Shown here: one piece after another, positions 1 through 9,817 of the stretch | Position numbering within the stretch: position 1 is the first letter of the stretch | How the letters are laid out: the number at the start of each line of letters is the position of its first letter | Position numbers and translations under genes: made by a program | From: Tethya wilhelma | Lineage: Eukaryota; Porifera; Demospongiae; Tethyida; Tethyidae | DNA: 64,000 nt | Direction of reading: 5' to 3' | Assembly (NCBI GenBank): GCA_964030475.1 | Contig: CAXIPT010000004.1 | Coordinates: 6,175,738-6,239,737, forward strand | The notes under the pieces: model-generated | What the model was told of the DNA's origin: nothing | What the model saw: the letters and a program-made list of their open reading frames with translations, nothing else | Database searches by the model: none

Positions 1-91
<91 letters not shown>

Positions 92-123
92 CACACACAC
101 ACAACACACGCACACACACACAG
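1..123. repeat. (AC)n microsatellite inside a NOSIP intron
   Basis: Almost pure AC dinucleotides run from the window edge, with one short ATATAT interruption. The tract ends in CACACAG directly before the first NOSIP exon seen here, so the repeat itself supplies the 3' splice site. Confidence 0.95.
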
Positions 124-2103
124 ACTGAGCTAGAAGAGCTTGGAACAGCAGAAGCAAGATCGAAAGTTGACAAGTTCCTCTCCACAGAGAAGAGCATTGT
201 GTCTAAACCAATTAACCCTTTTAAAGCTGGCGAGATTGCAACACGAGGTACAAAGAGAGATACAAACCTGCCAGGCCTGGATTATTTTTGTCCCTTGGCT
301 ATACGTAATTGTTGCATATTAATTTTGTGGATAATAGTGTGTTTGAATTTGCTTCAATGGCATAATTATTATAGCCTGTATGAAGAGAAAGAGTTTTCCA
401 ATCAGTGTATTATTGTGTGTTTTTATGAATGCTTTAGGTGAAACTGTCCAATCTCAGGGTGAAAGTACACACAGATCTGAAGAAGCCAAACCCAAAACCA
501 AGCTTCCTAGTTTCTGGGTTCCTTCTCTTACACCTGATGCTAAACCAACAGAGATCAAGAAACCGGTAAGTCAGTTGGTGAGTGGATCGATTTCATTCGG
601 TCCTAGCTTGTGAAGAAACTGTTTCTTTTTTTTCTGTTTTAGGACAATAAAACTTACTGTCCAACTAGTGGAAATATTCTCAGAGTAAAGGTGTGTTGCT
701 ATGAAGATCTTAATTTGGGTCGTGATCAGTTTGTTTGAGTTCATGACTGTCATAATGTTTGCTGATCGATATACTATGATTTATGTTTTTCTCGCTACAC
801 ATGCAGGATCTAATTCCTGTCAATTTCACCCCGATTGCAGACAGAGATCACAAGACAGCAGTTATAGTCAAACAGGCAAGTACATGGAATGTGTGTAGCG
901 TTTATTCTCATGGAGGCTACCGTATCCTTGAATGAAATGTTATTAAAGTGACGAGTTTTTTTAGATTGTTTCATGTCTGTGTGTCTTCTTTTCACTTTTC
1001 CCTAGGCTCGCTACATGTGTCCGGTGACTCATGATGTACTAGGGAACTCAGTACCATGTGCTGTGCTCAAACCAACGTAAGTTAGTTTCATCCCATTACC
1101 TAGCTAGACCATTTTTTCCCCTTTAATTTCCTGGATGAGCTTTCAATACTTAGTCCTCCATAATAGTGTCTTTTTTCCGACTATAACTGTACGTAGTAAT
1201 TTACAAAGTCAATATTGAGCTTACAAAGTCTATTACAAGCTTGCTACTCAAGAAGATGAATACGCAGTAATATTTTGAAAATTGTATGCTGGCCTATCTT
1301 TCCCTGGTATATAAGTTCAGCTATATACCCAAGTTCTCCCCTTTGACCTTTGACCTTTGACCTAACATTGACCCTTGCATGTATACACATACACTCTCAG
1401 AGGTGATGTGGTTACCATGGAGTGTGTGGAGAAGCTGATAAGACCTAGTGACATGTTATGTCCCATCACCGGGGTGACACTGAAAGAAAGCGATATCATT
1501 CCCATGATGAGAGTAAGTATGATGTAATTCCATCAGTTCTGTACATCCATGCAATGCATTTGAATGGCCATCATGTGTACTACATACGTACTCTGTCTTG
1601 TGTGGGTGTTTCTGGGGTCTCGATCCAGTTCAGAAGCAATGATTGTCCGACTGCCTTGTGCCTATATTAACTCACTGCCCACCTGTTTGAGAAAAACAGT
1701 AAAAAAATTAATTCCCACCTTTTTTTTTTCACATTAGTTTCATAGCAATGGAGTGTTGCCTGTGTGTTTAAAGGAAGACTAATCTTCTTGAGCCCGAATG
1801 TTTTTTTTGTTTTTTTTTTGCTTTTTTTTTGTATGTTCATTATCTGGTAAAGATTGTTGAGATCACAAGAACCACCAACGAAGAAGTGGAGGCCTTATTA
1901 GAATGTGAATATATGTGGCCCTGTGATTATATTTATTACATAATTCAATGCATACATAATTCAATGCATACATGCTATGTATATGTACATCTTCGGCCTT
2001 AAAATTGTATTTATCTGCAATTGTACAGGGAGGAACAGGTTTTGCCAGTTCTGGTAATCAACTAAAAGCGTCTAAAGCTGGAGCAGCAATGATGGCAGCC
2101 TAG
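124..2103 (+). CDS. NOSIP: NOSIP, nitric oxide synthase-interacting protein (U-box E3 ligase), 5' end outside window
   Basis: NOSIP is a conserved eukaryotic U-box ubiquitin ligase, first described as a regulator of NO synthase location. I read seven exons by splice sites and phase: 124-247, 438-565, 643-690, 807-875, 1006-1076, 1401-1512 and 2029-2103 (stop TAG). The joined product carries family hallmarks in order: KPINPFKAGEIATRG, FWVPSLTPDAKPT, YCPTSGNILR, RYMCPVTHDVLGN, VVTMECVEKLIRP, the U-box-like CPITGVTL, and the terminal GGTGFASSGNQLKASKAG. The intron after 875 starts GC (CAG/GCAAGT), a GC-AG intron; all others are GT-AG. The N-terminal half lies left of the window. A broken copy of the 3' part lies at 7089-7560. 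Exon ends are hand-read and could be off by a few bases. Confidence 0.9.
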
Positions 2104-2747
2104 CACCACCCTTTGTACTCTTTGAGTACGCTCTTATCATGCAACTCTTCAGACAACTTGTATAGTACGTTCAACTAGACTAAGTATGATTGACATAATG
2201 TATGTATTATGCACTAGCTGTAAGATCTGCATGCAGTATTGAATTATTCTAACGTTAATTTTACAATACTGATGCAGCATTGACTTTTCCCACCATGCAT
2301 TATCAATCAACTTATTTTCAAGGTGATTGGAAAAAGTTATCAACTTTTGTATATATTTTGATGTGGTGGCGGCTGGGGTTTAATCCATCGTTATACTGTA
2401 TAATGGGAAATGATTTTTGCGCATTCAATATAAGTTAGTTTGTTAACAATAATAATCTCTTGATCAATCTGTTACAGTAATGTCAGTACAGTTTGCAAAA
2501 AAATTAAATGCAATTAACTTATTTTTTAAAAAAAACTAATAATTACATAATCATCATGACTCAACAAACATTGGTAAAAATAATTATTGTTTCTATAGTT
2601 GTGGCTCACACTAATAATAAAATTTATAATAGGCAACTAACCTACTATACTACTACTATCTAAGTTATGTATATCTAACTAAACAGTTATTTTTTTAAAG
2701 TTAATATCAAGTCAACATTGTTGATTAGCAGGTAGCTATAATTATAG
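2104..2747. other. A+T-rich spacer between convergent genes
   Basis: No coding exon or clear repeat seen. It holds the 3' flanks of NOSIP (+) and of the SNTX-family gene (-), which converge here. Confidence 0.6.
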
Positions 2748-4952
2748 CTAGTTGTAGAGTTGATCCAGTGGTATCCACTTTCCGTCTGCGAGCATTACAT
2801 CACTGACGTAGAAATCTGGATGCCAGTCGGCATTGTAAGGGACACTTGTTTCGTCTTTTGAACTCCCGTTCCATTCACCATCCATTACCCACTGTAACAC
2901 TTTCTCAGAATCTGATTTTGGTGTTGTATACTCAATAAGAATAGTGTCAAAGGCCCCCCACCGGTATCTGTAATTTCTTAGACCCGGCATGCGTGGGAAT
3001 TCTTTTGGACCCTCGAAATTCTTCACTATTCGCATCTTTACCACATCCTTTGCTGTACGAATTGGTGGACTCCTCTCACTGTCAATGCTGAGACCAGTCT
3101 CAGGGTAGTAGGCACGCAACTTGCAAAAGTAGGTCGTGTCTGGACTTACATCAGACAAAGAAAAAACGATTTCATTGTAATCGTGGTCGAATTTAGCCTG
3201 GTGCGAAATCGATCTGGCTTTCCACTCCTCTTCAAATTCAATTTGGTACAGCATCTTGGTATACTCGTATGGCGAATCTTTTGGAAGTTTGGCCCACTTG
3301 AAGAAAATATAATCGTGTTGAGTACTAAAAGCAGGTGGTAGGTTGGGTTGCTGGGGCATTTCAAACTTACTGTCAAGTTCCCCACCAGTGTAGCGGTCAA
3401 TTGTTGCTCCGTATTTCTTGGGATCGTTTGGATCTTGTTTAGAAATGACAAACGCAATGCGCTCCACTTCTTTATTTGTTGATTCGGCAATATTCCTGAA
3501 AATTTCTGCTTTCTTTCTCATATCACTGATGATAGTGATGTCTTGAAACCAAAGTGAGACCTGAATCTCTTTTGGTTTGTCTCCAATATCTTCACTTTCG
3601 TAATCCTCCGACATGTTCTCACTCTTGTTTTCCCTAGATTCCATCTTGTGCAAGGTTCCATGAGGATCACAATAATCTTCAGGCAAATTGAGCATCAAAC
3701 AGTAGACACTTCGTAAATTCAAATCCAGTAATTCATTGGCTAGTTCTCCTGGAGAGAAAGCAAACTTGACTGCACCAGAACTAGCTAGAGGGTCGATGAA
3801 TGCTCCAAGCACATTGATCTCTCGTGCTTTCTCATCCAGCCAAGAGGACAAGGTGAGCCAAGCAAACACAGACTTGTTGTAGTTTGCAAGTACAGCAACG
3901 AGCTTGTCTTCTTCTACTGAACCTCCTCGAATTGCTGGCAAAAGATTTACAATTTCTTTCAAGATGTGTGCCTTGTAAATGGAGACAGCTTGGGAAAACT
4001 TCTTTAGTTGATCTTTTATTCCAGGGAAGTAAGTGGATGCTTCTCTTTCCTGAAGAGCATTGGCTCTCAGCTCTGCTTTTTGAAGATCCTGAATAACATT
4101 CTGCACTTGAACTACAAGTGTGTTGCTGATTTCTCGCTTGAGTGTAGCGGCTTTGTCATTGAGCTTGCTTAGAGGGTAGAGCCAAACTTTCTGAGGAACA
4201 ACATTGGTTGGATATCCCCCTGGTTGGGTATCACCATGGATTTTCTCAGGCAAGCGTTGGTAGGTCACCACAGCTTCCTCAAAAGTGACAGGAAGCTTGT
4301 CAAGATTGACATCGCCAATAAAAGTGCACTGAAGCTTTTTGGCTTCTTTCTTTTCTTCATCATTCATGTTAAGTGAGCCAGACCCTTCAATTTTGAACGA
4401 AGGGATTTTTTCTATGAGAACATTCATTTTCCCCGAAACTTTTTGAGCGCTGTCACTTGACGAGCTTTGCTGGTCAAAGACAAAGAATGCTTGAACACCA
4501 AATTCAACACCTGTAACTACATGAGTAGCTACACCTTTGTCAAAAATATCTTGGTGTTGGATTTTTTCTTCTGCTAAAGCACCCATGGTGAGCTGGTCAA
4601 AATGAGATGTCATGGAGTAGTGCAGTGAGACACGAGCTTGGTGGCTGGATGTACGCTCATTTTTCATGAATTCTGCTGAACCCGAAACTTTGACCAAGCC
4701 TCCCATTGCACTAAGGCTCAATCCTGCTTCAACATTAAGACTGGAGGCCTTTTTTTGGACAGTATCTTCAGTGATAACGGAGAAGGAATCGGTCTTCTTG
4801 GAGCTACGGGCTATTGAGTTAGTGATCGTCTCTTCATCCCAGAGCGTAATGCCAGGAACAAGGTTGTCTGAGCGACAATCGTAGAGCATCCCAAGACTGA
4901 ATGGCCTTCCAAGAGCAGGCATTTCTCTTGTTTCATTCACAGTGCTAGACAT
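2748..4952 (-). CDS. SNTX/verrucotoxin-family protein, intact, single exon (734 aa)
   Basis: Uninterrupted reading frame from ATG at 4952 to TAG at 2748. Residues about 11-30 hold the family signature PALGRPFSLGMLYDCR followed by GITLWD, as at the N terminus of stonustoxin, verrucotoxin and neoverrucotoxin subunits, where this part is a MACPF/CDC-like pore-forming fold. Then come a helical FAT-like segment (about 240-400), a charged linker rich in E/D/K/S (about 435-460), a thioredoxin-like segment (about 465-545) and a fibronectin-III-like domain (about 550-645). The C-terminal 75 residues are Trp-rich and unrecognised. There is no signal peptide and no PRY-SPRY domain, unlike the fish toxins. 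Many animals carry SNTX-like proteins with no known venom role, so toxicity cannot be inferred. The nearest relative is the broken gene at 10722-12631. The 5' flank carries the tandem repeats at 5160-5660. Confidence 0.85.
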   Translation of the reverse strand: MSSTVNETREMPALGRPFSLGMLYDCRSDNLVPGITLWDEETITNSIARSSKKTDSFSVITEDTVQKKASSLNVEAGLSLSAMGGLVKVSGSAEFMKNERTSSHQARVSLHYSMTSHFDQLTMGALAEEKIQHQDIFDKGVATHVVTGVEFGVQAFFVFDQQSSSSDSAQKVSGKMNVLIEKIPSFKIEGSGSLNMNDEEKKEAKKLQCTFIGDVNLDKLPVTFEEAVVTYQRLPEKIHGDTQPGGYPTNVVPQKVWLYPLSKLNDKAATLKREISNTLVVQVQNVIQDLQKAELRANALQEREASTYFPGIKDQLKKFSQAVSIYKAHILKEIVNLLPAIRGGSVEEDKLVAVLANYNKSVFAWLTLSSWLDEKAREINVLGAFIDPLASSGAVKFAFSPGELANELLDLNLRSVYCLMLNLPEDYCDPHGTLHKMESRENKSENMSEDYESEDIGDKPKEIQVSLWFQDITIISDMRKKAEIFRNIAESTNKEVERIAFVISKQDPNDPKKYGATIDRYTGGELDSKFEMPQQPNLPPAFSTQHDYIFFKWAKLPKDSPYEYTKMLYQIEFEEEWKARSISHQAKFDHDYNEIVFSLSDVSPDTTYFCKLRAYYPETGLSIDSERSPPIRTAKDVVKMRIVKNFEGPKEFPRMPGLRNYRYRWGAFDTILIEYTTPKSDSEKVLQWVMDGEWNGSSKDETSVPYNADWHPDFYVSDVMLADGKWIPLDQLYN

Positions 4953-5159
4953 GATAATATCACTTTGATATTATAGCTCTTTTGTGCACAGATTATTCAA
5001 TTGAAGCAGATCTTGAGCTCCCTATCCTATAGCTTATCCTTTGAATTCAGTATCGAAGATCAGATTTGAAATAGACCGTTTGTCAGCTTCTTTTATACTC
5101 AGTTTTGTGCAGCCGGCACGCCACGTCAAAGCATAATATATTGCAAGCTGTAAGGTGGC

Positions 5160-5665
5160 TGCACAGGTGGGCCACAAGAATGAGACAGACAAAGTGGCGT
5201 GATAGTAAGAATTCTTTTGGAATGAGATAAACAAAGTGGTGTGATAGCATAGTTATTATTACATGTAAGAATGAGGTGGCGTGATAGTAAGAATTAACTT
5301 AATAATGAGACGAAGTGGCGTGATTAATCTATAAGAATGATCGAGACAAAGAGGCATGATAGTAATTCAAACCTTTTAAGAATTAGATAAAGTGGTGTGA
5401 TAGTAAGAATTATTAACTTAGAAGTGAAATGACATTCTCAGACTGTTGCACCACTCCTTCACATGCCGTCATGTATAAGAATAACACAAATTAAGTGGAA
5501 TGATTGTAAGAATTAATAACAATGAGACGAAGTGCATGGCGTGATAAATCCATAAGAATATGAGACAAAGTGCCGTGATAGTAATATTTAATTTTTTAAG
5601 AATGAGACAAAGTGGCGTGATAGTAAGAATTATTAACTTAGAAGTGCATGAAATGACATTCTCAG
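5160..5665. repeat. Degenerate tandem repeat, unit close to AATGAGACAAAGTGGCGTGA
   Basis: A unit close to AATGAGACAAAGTGGCGTGA followed by TAGTAAGAATT recurs about ten times with indels (for example near 5178, 5220, 5272, 5306, 5340, 5530, 5560, 5605). Two larger sub-blocks (about 5415-5460 and 5640-5690) also match each other over GAAATGACATTCTCAGACTG. It lies 200-700 bases upstream of the SNTX-family gene start. Confidence 0.8.
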
Positions 5666-5699
5666 ACTGTTGCACCACGTACTCCTTCACATGCTAGCT

Positions 5700-6118
5700 G
5701 TCTCATTATATTTAATGGGTTATGGCGCCATGGGGCCATGCAGTAAAGCAATAACTGAGTGGACCAAAACATACTATCCCACATCTTAATGAGATATTAT
5801 CCATGCATGCGTGACTATTTCTTCCAGGAATTCAAACTCACTGAATGTCACGCCACTTCTTCACATAATTGTACATTCCATTACAATTATAGTGGCGCCA
5901 GTATATAGAGCCACAGTACTGTGTAAGTATCATAATATATAGCAAAAATCACTTGTAAAACAAATCCATGCAAGCAAGGGGGATTGTGCAGCATGCATGC
6001 ATTGATTGTTACATGCCGAACGATTTCAGTTATAATATACCTCTGTTAAAAATCTAGGCTGGAGCACTAGCTGTCAATTAATGAATGTGGATGTGTGTGT
6101 GATTCAAAAAAATAAGCA
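5700..6118. other. Non-coding spacer
   Basis: No ORF with coding character, no exon with good splice sites and no strong repeat seen. GTGGCGCCA-like words recur near 5725 and 5890. Confidence 0.5.
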
Positions 6119-7085
6119 GTGTAGGAATGGGCAGTGCTGTAAAAAGTATTGGAACAAGGAATGGTCTCAATTTCGGCACATGACTACTTCATTTTCATTT
6201 TCATTTTGATCCCTCTAGTTAATAATTTTTAGCTAATTGTTGTACAAAGACTGATCTGTACTTGAATAGCTTATCAGTATTGCATTTTATCACATGATAT
6301 AATGGCTCAAATTCCTGCCAATTTTATCACTTGGCTAAAAAGTATTGCAGTCAGGACTAGATTACTGGCCAATTAAGACTTGGGCACAAAAAATGAAGTA
6401 GTCATGTGCCGAAATTGAGACCATTCCTTGTTCCAATACTTTTTACAGCACTGCCCATTCCTACACTGCTTATTTTTTTGAAATTTTTACTACTTGTTCA
6501 TTCACTTTTTTCAACACTACAGTGAGGAGACCATCAGAGACTGGTTAGTCCTTACAAAAAGCTTGAGTTATCTGAGTAGCAGCTAATGCGCATGCTTATT
6601 AAATGCCACGTGGATAAACAATGACCTTTAAACTCTACCTACAAATTGCTACATTGAAGTACATGAATTTATATTCTCAGTTTCAAAGCTTTCTAGTTTT
6701 TGTTTAGGCTTATTTGTGATGTAAACGAGTATCAAGGAATGTACTACCTATGAAAAGGAGTTACTTTGTGCTGTTAAAGTTGGCTCAACACATTCTGGTT
6801 TTCTGGAAATGCTTTTCAAGTAAGTCAGTCAGAAAGTACGTACGTACGTACGTTAGAACAAAAATGGCACTGTTGTGGCTTCCCACTAGCTCTCTCTACG
6901 AGTGCTGAGGAAAGTTTCTGTGAGTTTTAGGCCTTGCATGCGATTGGTAATCTGCCAGTTAGAGCCTCTGAGCAAGTTTGAAGGCTTAATTTTGTTTGAC
7001 TAGATTTTTATGGTGACCAACATTTTGTATTGTGTCTATGGGACAGTCGGCCCATTCCTACTATACGTACTATCGTACGTATGAT
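6119..7085 (+). mobile_element. Non-autonomous mobile element R1, copy 1 (terminal hairpin plus tail)
   Basis: 6119-6470 is a hairpin: an arm of about 80 bases starting GTAGGAATGGGCAGTGCTGT is repeated inverted, ending ACAGCACTGCCCATTCCTAC. A conserved tail follows, with TTTTTACTACTTGTTCATTC, a block around CTCTCTCTACGAGTGCTGAG, an expanded ACGT microsatellite at about 6836-6852, and the end TTTTGTATTGTGTCTATGGG through CCCATTCCTACTATACGTAC. Related copies are at about 37141-38053 (-), 41917-42810 (+), 47260-47570 (+, partial) and 48228-48966 (-). No transposase is encoded. Confidence 0.8.
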
Positions 7086-7088
7086 AAC

Positions 7089-7560
7089 TTTGACACTTAC
7101 ACATATACACCTTTAGCGGTGGCTTATACTGTCACCATGGAGTGTGTGGAGAAGCTATATAGAAGTGATTTGCTGTATCAGGCCATATTATTGACCGGAG
7201 TGACACTAAAATAGAGCCGACATCTAAGCTCCCTATAGCAACCTCATGCACGTTTGTTGAAACATAAAGTCTTTAATTCTCCCACCATTATTTCCCACAC
7301 CAGTTTCATAGCAATGGATCTGTAGATTGAAAGTATATGCAACAATCTACAGATCCATTGCTATGAAACTGGTGTGGGAAAAATAGTGGGAGAATTAAAG
7401 ACTTTATGTTTTAACAAACGTGCATGAGGTTGTTTATAGGGAGCTTAGATGAAGGATGATGAAAATTGAGCCTTTTAGGTTCATGATCTGGTAAAGATCG
7501 TCAAAACACAAGAACCACCAACAAAGGAATTTGAATATGTGGCCTGCAGCTATACAGCTG
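7089..7560 (+). pseudogene. Broken duplicate of the NOSIP 3' region
   Basis: About 7115-7214 matches the NOSIP exon at 1401-1512: the ATGGAGTGTGTGGAGAAGCT stretch is identical and a diverged GGAGTGACACT stretch follows. A frame-breaking change and an early TAG after TGACACTAAAA destroy coding. About 7489-7555 matches the NOSIP intron around 1845-1920 (CTGGTAAAGAT, then CACAAGAACCACCAAC). The two pieces are split by the hairpin at 7221-7451. The copy begins exactly where element R1 ends (7085). The NOSIP last exon is not present. Confidence 0.8.
7221..7451. repeat. Long perfect-type hairpin inside the NOSIP pseudogene
   Basis: Arms of about 108 bases, from CATCTAAGCTCCCTATA to its inverse TATAGGGAGCTTAGATG with few mismatches, are separated by about 15 bases. 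The inner arm (TTTCATAGCAATGG) resembles NOSIP intron sequence at about 1715-1755, so the palindrome may derive from the duplicated intron, or both carry the same element. Confidence 0.85.
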
Positions 7561-7892
7561 CAGGAGATGATGCTTCCTATTATAATAAAATTATTAGTTG
7601 GAAGTCCTGTTCTGAAGGATACTGCATTTTATCAGTTCTGGTTGACCTTGTCATTGTGGTTCAAGTGCAGGAAGGAAGTTCTTTATCATCTAAATTTTTT
7701 TTGCTGGATTGACTAGCAAAACAGACACACAGTACACCAATTACAACTGAACTACCTTCTGGTATAACATGATATAAATATAGCCATCAATTCTTACTGC
7801 TGCATTATTCTTTTTCGAGAGTCAACACTAACATTCCACTATAATATAATATAGCTAGCTATATAGCTGCTGTAAGTGCTGCTTTGTCAAGA

Positions 7893-8991
7893 ATGAAGAA
7901 CGTAAAGGATCTTTCGATAGTGATATTCACTCTCATTGCACTGTCTACTACAGTGTATACTCAAGATATTGTTAATGGAGAGATGTGTCTTTCAGAATTG
8001 ATTAACAGTCTCAGTCCTAACTGCTGCCAGCTATACAATGTAAGCTTTAGTGAATGAAATTTTCTTTTCATGAACACGTATGAGTAAAGCCTATAAGAGA
8101 GACAAATTAACTACCGTATAGCGGGAAATTTTCGTGCGGTTAAAATTTCGTTTCAGGCCTTGAAAACAAGTTTTCGTGGTCTTATTTTCGTTCTGGACCC
8201 ATGACCCCGCGGCCACGTTTTAAAAATTACAGATTTTCGTGGGCAAAATTTTCGTTTTCATGCTGTCTGGAACGAAAAGAACGAAATTTTTCCCTCACGA
8301 AAATTTCCCGCTATACGGTATACAAAAGACTTAGTTAATATCACCATTAGTATAGATACCCGGTTGTCGATATGGTCAACTTGATCAGGATTAATATTGA
8401 ACCATGGTATTAAATTTTATAATTTCTCTCTAAAGGTATCTCAGGAGAATGAGATAGAGGATGTTATTGGTGAAAATTTGGATGCATTTTGTGATGGGGA
8501 CTGTTTTTCGGAATATGTTTGTGCCTTGCAAAAGTGTAATGCCACACACTCTGCTGATAATGCAAGAACACTTCAACTATGTAAGAGTACTAGAGTGTCT
8601 TTTTTGTGCAAATGAATGCTAACAACTCTCATGCATTGAATGATTCTTGCATGCTTATTATAGTTTGTGCCAAAGACTCAAGAAATAACCGCTGTTTTAG
8701 TTATCTCCACGGAGACCAAGCAAACAGCCCTCTTGTGGACAACTTGGACAGAGCTTGTTCTGGCACAGCCTCCACTGACTTTTGTACAAACATAATGTGT
8801 AGAGATGCAATCCGAGATGTAAGTTTAATGATATATAGAACTAGCTAGCTTGATGCAACTTGCACGTATATACATTACTTTTCAATATACAGCCATGTTC
8901 CTGTTGATTTTAAGTACTGCAAGCTTCTCAATCTTACAAATACTGTGCATAATATCATTATTATGCTTATTGTGTCAATTTTGGATACAAA

Positions 8992-9057
<66 letters not shown>

Positions 9058-9243
9058 CACACACACACACACACACAGTTTGGCTGTTGTGCTCAAATTG
9101 GTCTCTCTGAGTCTGAGCTTGAAGAATGTGGAGTAGGATTATGCAACCTAAGGAAGCCAACCTGTGGCAGTACTAGTATTACCTCCTTACCAATAGTGTT
9201 TCTAGCACTGACGACCTTTACCGGTTTGACACAATTTGTCTGA
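7893..9243 (+). CDS. Small secreted Cys-rich protein, probably GPI-anchored (four exons, 203 aa)
   Basis: Exons 7893-8039, 8436-8580, 8664-8818 and 9079-9243 join in phase. The product starts with a signal peptide (MKNVKDLSIVIFTLIALSTT, likely cut near VYTQ). The mature part has about 17 cysteines, including CC pairs (SPNCCQLY and FGCCAQ), and ends with a short hydrophobic stretch SLPIVFLALTTFTGL and no cytoplasmic tail, as in GPI-anchor signals. I do not recognise the family; the cysteine spacing could be Ly6-like or a new fold. Intron 1 holds a palindromic MITE (8112-8320). The last intron ends in a CA microsatellite that forms the acceptor. A candidate poly(A) signal AATAAA is at 9645-9650. 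Confidence 0.7.
8112..8320. mobile_element. Palindromic MITE, termini TACCGTATAGCGGGAAAT, copy 1
   Basis: Begins TACCGTATAGCGGGAAATTT and ends with the inverse TTTCCCGCTATACGGTA. The inside is full of TTTTCG/CGAAAA words. It sits within intron 1 of the Cys-rich protein gene. A relative is at 54900-55118. Confidence 0.85.
8997..9076. repeat. (CA)n microsatellite at a 3' splice site
   Basis: A pure CA run broken once by ATGCAC, followed by the exon starting TTTGGCTGTTG. The final CACAG serves as acceptor. Confidence 0.95.
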
Positions 9244-9817
9244 AAGAAGTGAAAGAGTCTGACAAATTGAAAACCAAAACTCAATACTTATGTCTCTTAT
9301 AGTCCTACAACAGGCATTCATTGTGTATGTATAATATCATATATATATAATATTATATAATTGTGTTTCTATATAAGCTGGAGATTTTTTCAGTTAAGTA
9401 TTGTAATCTTGCACCATGTGTGCATGTGATGCCTAAACACCAAAATGCTGTGTGTATGGTAACAACACTTATACAGATGCAGCGTCCAACTGTTACCCTA
9501 TGTCACATAACACTATTCTACATTATATACATGGGATATTGCAATTGAGCTACCAAACCAAGTGAAGACTTCAAGCAATAGCAGCTAAAACTGACCAAGT
9601 TTTAAAGTTCTTCTCTAAGCTAACAGACTTTGAGAATTGTATACAATAAAGTTTGCATGTTTAATACTGACATCTGTCTTATTTTGTTAGACAGGTACAT
9701 GATAACATGCTGTTTCAAAACAGTAATCTTTAAATTAAATTGCCTATAGTGTTTTATTACTATTCTGAGTCATGATAAAAAGCACCTTTCTACCAGGCCT
9801 ATTAAAATTTTTGGATA

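Noticed and set aside
5160..5665. CRISPR-like array
   Set aside because: Units are degenerate and contiguous without regular unique spacers, and the genome is eukaryotic.
8850..9160. Frames encoding long His-Thr or Cys-Val repeats on both strands
   Set aside because: They are translations of CA/GT microsatellites. The same applies near 9913-10098 and 34047-34373.
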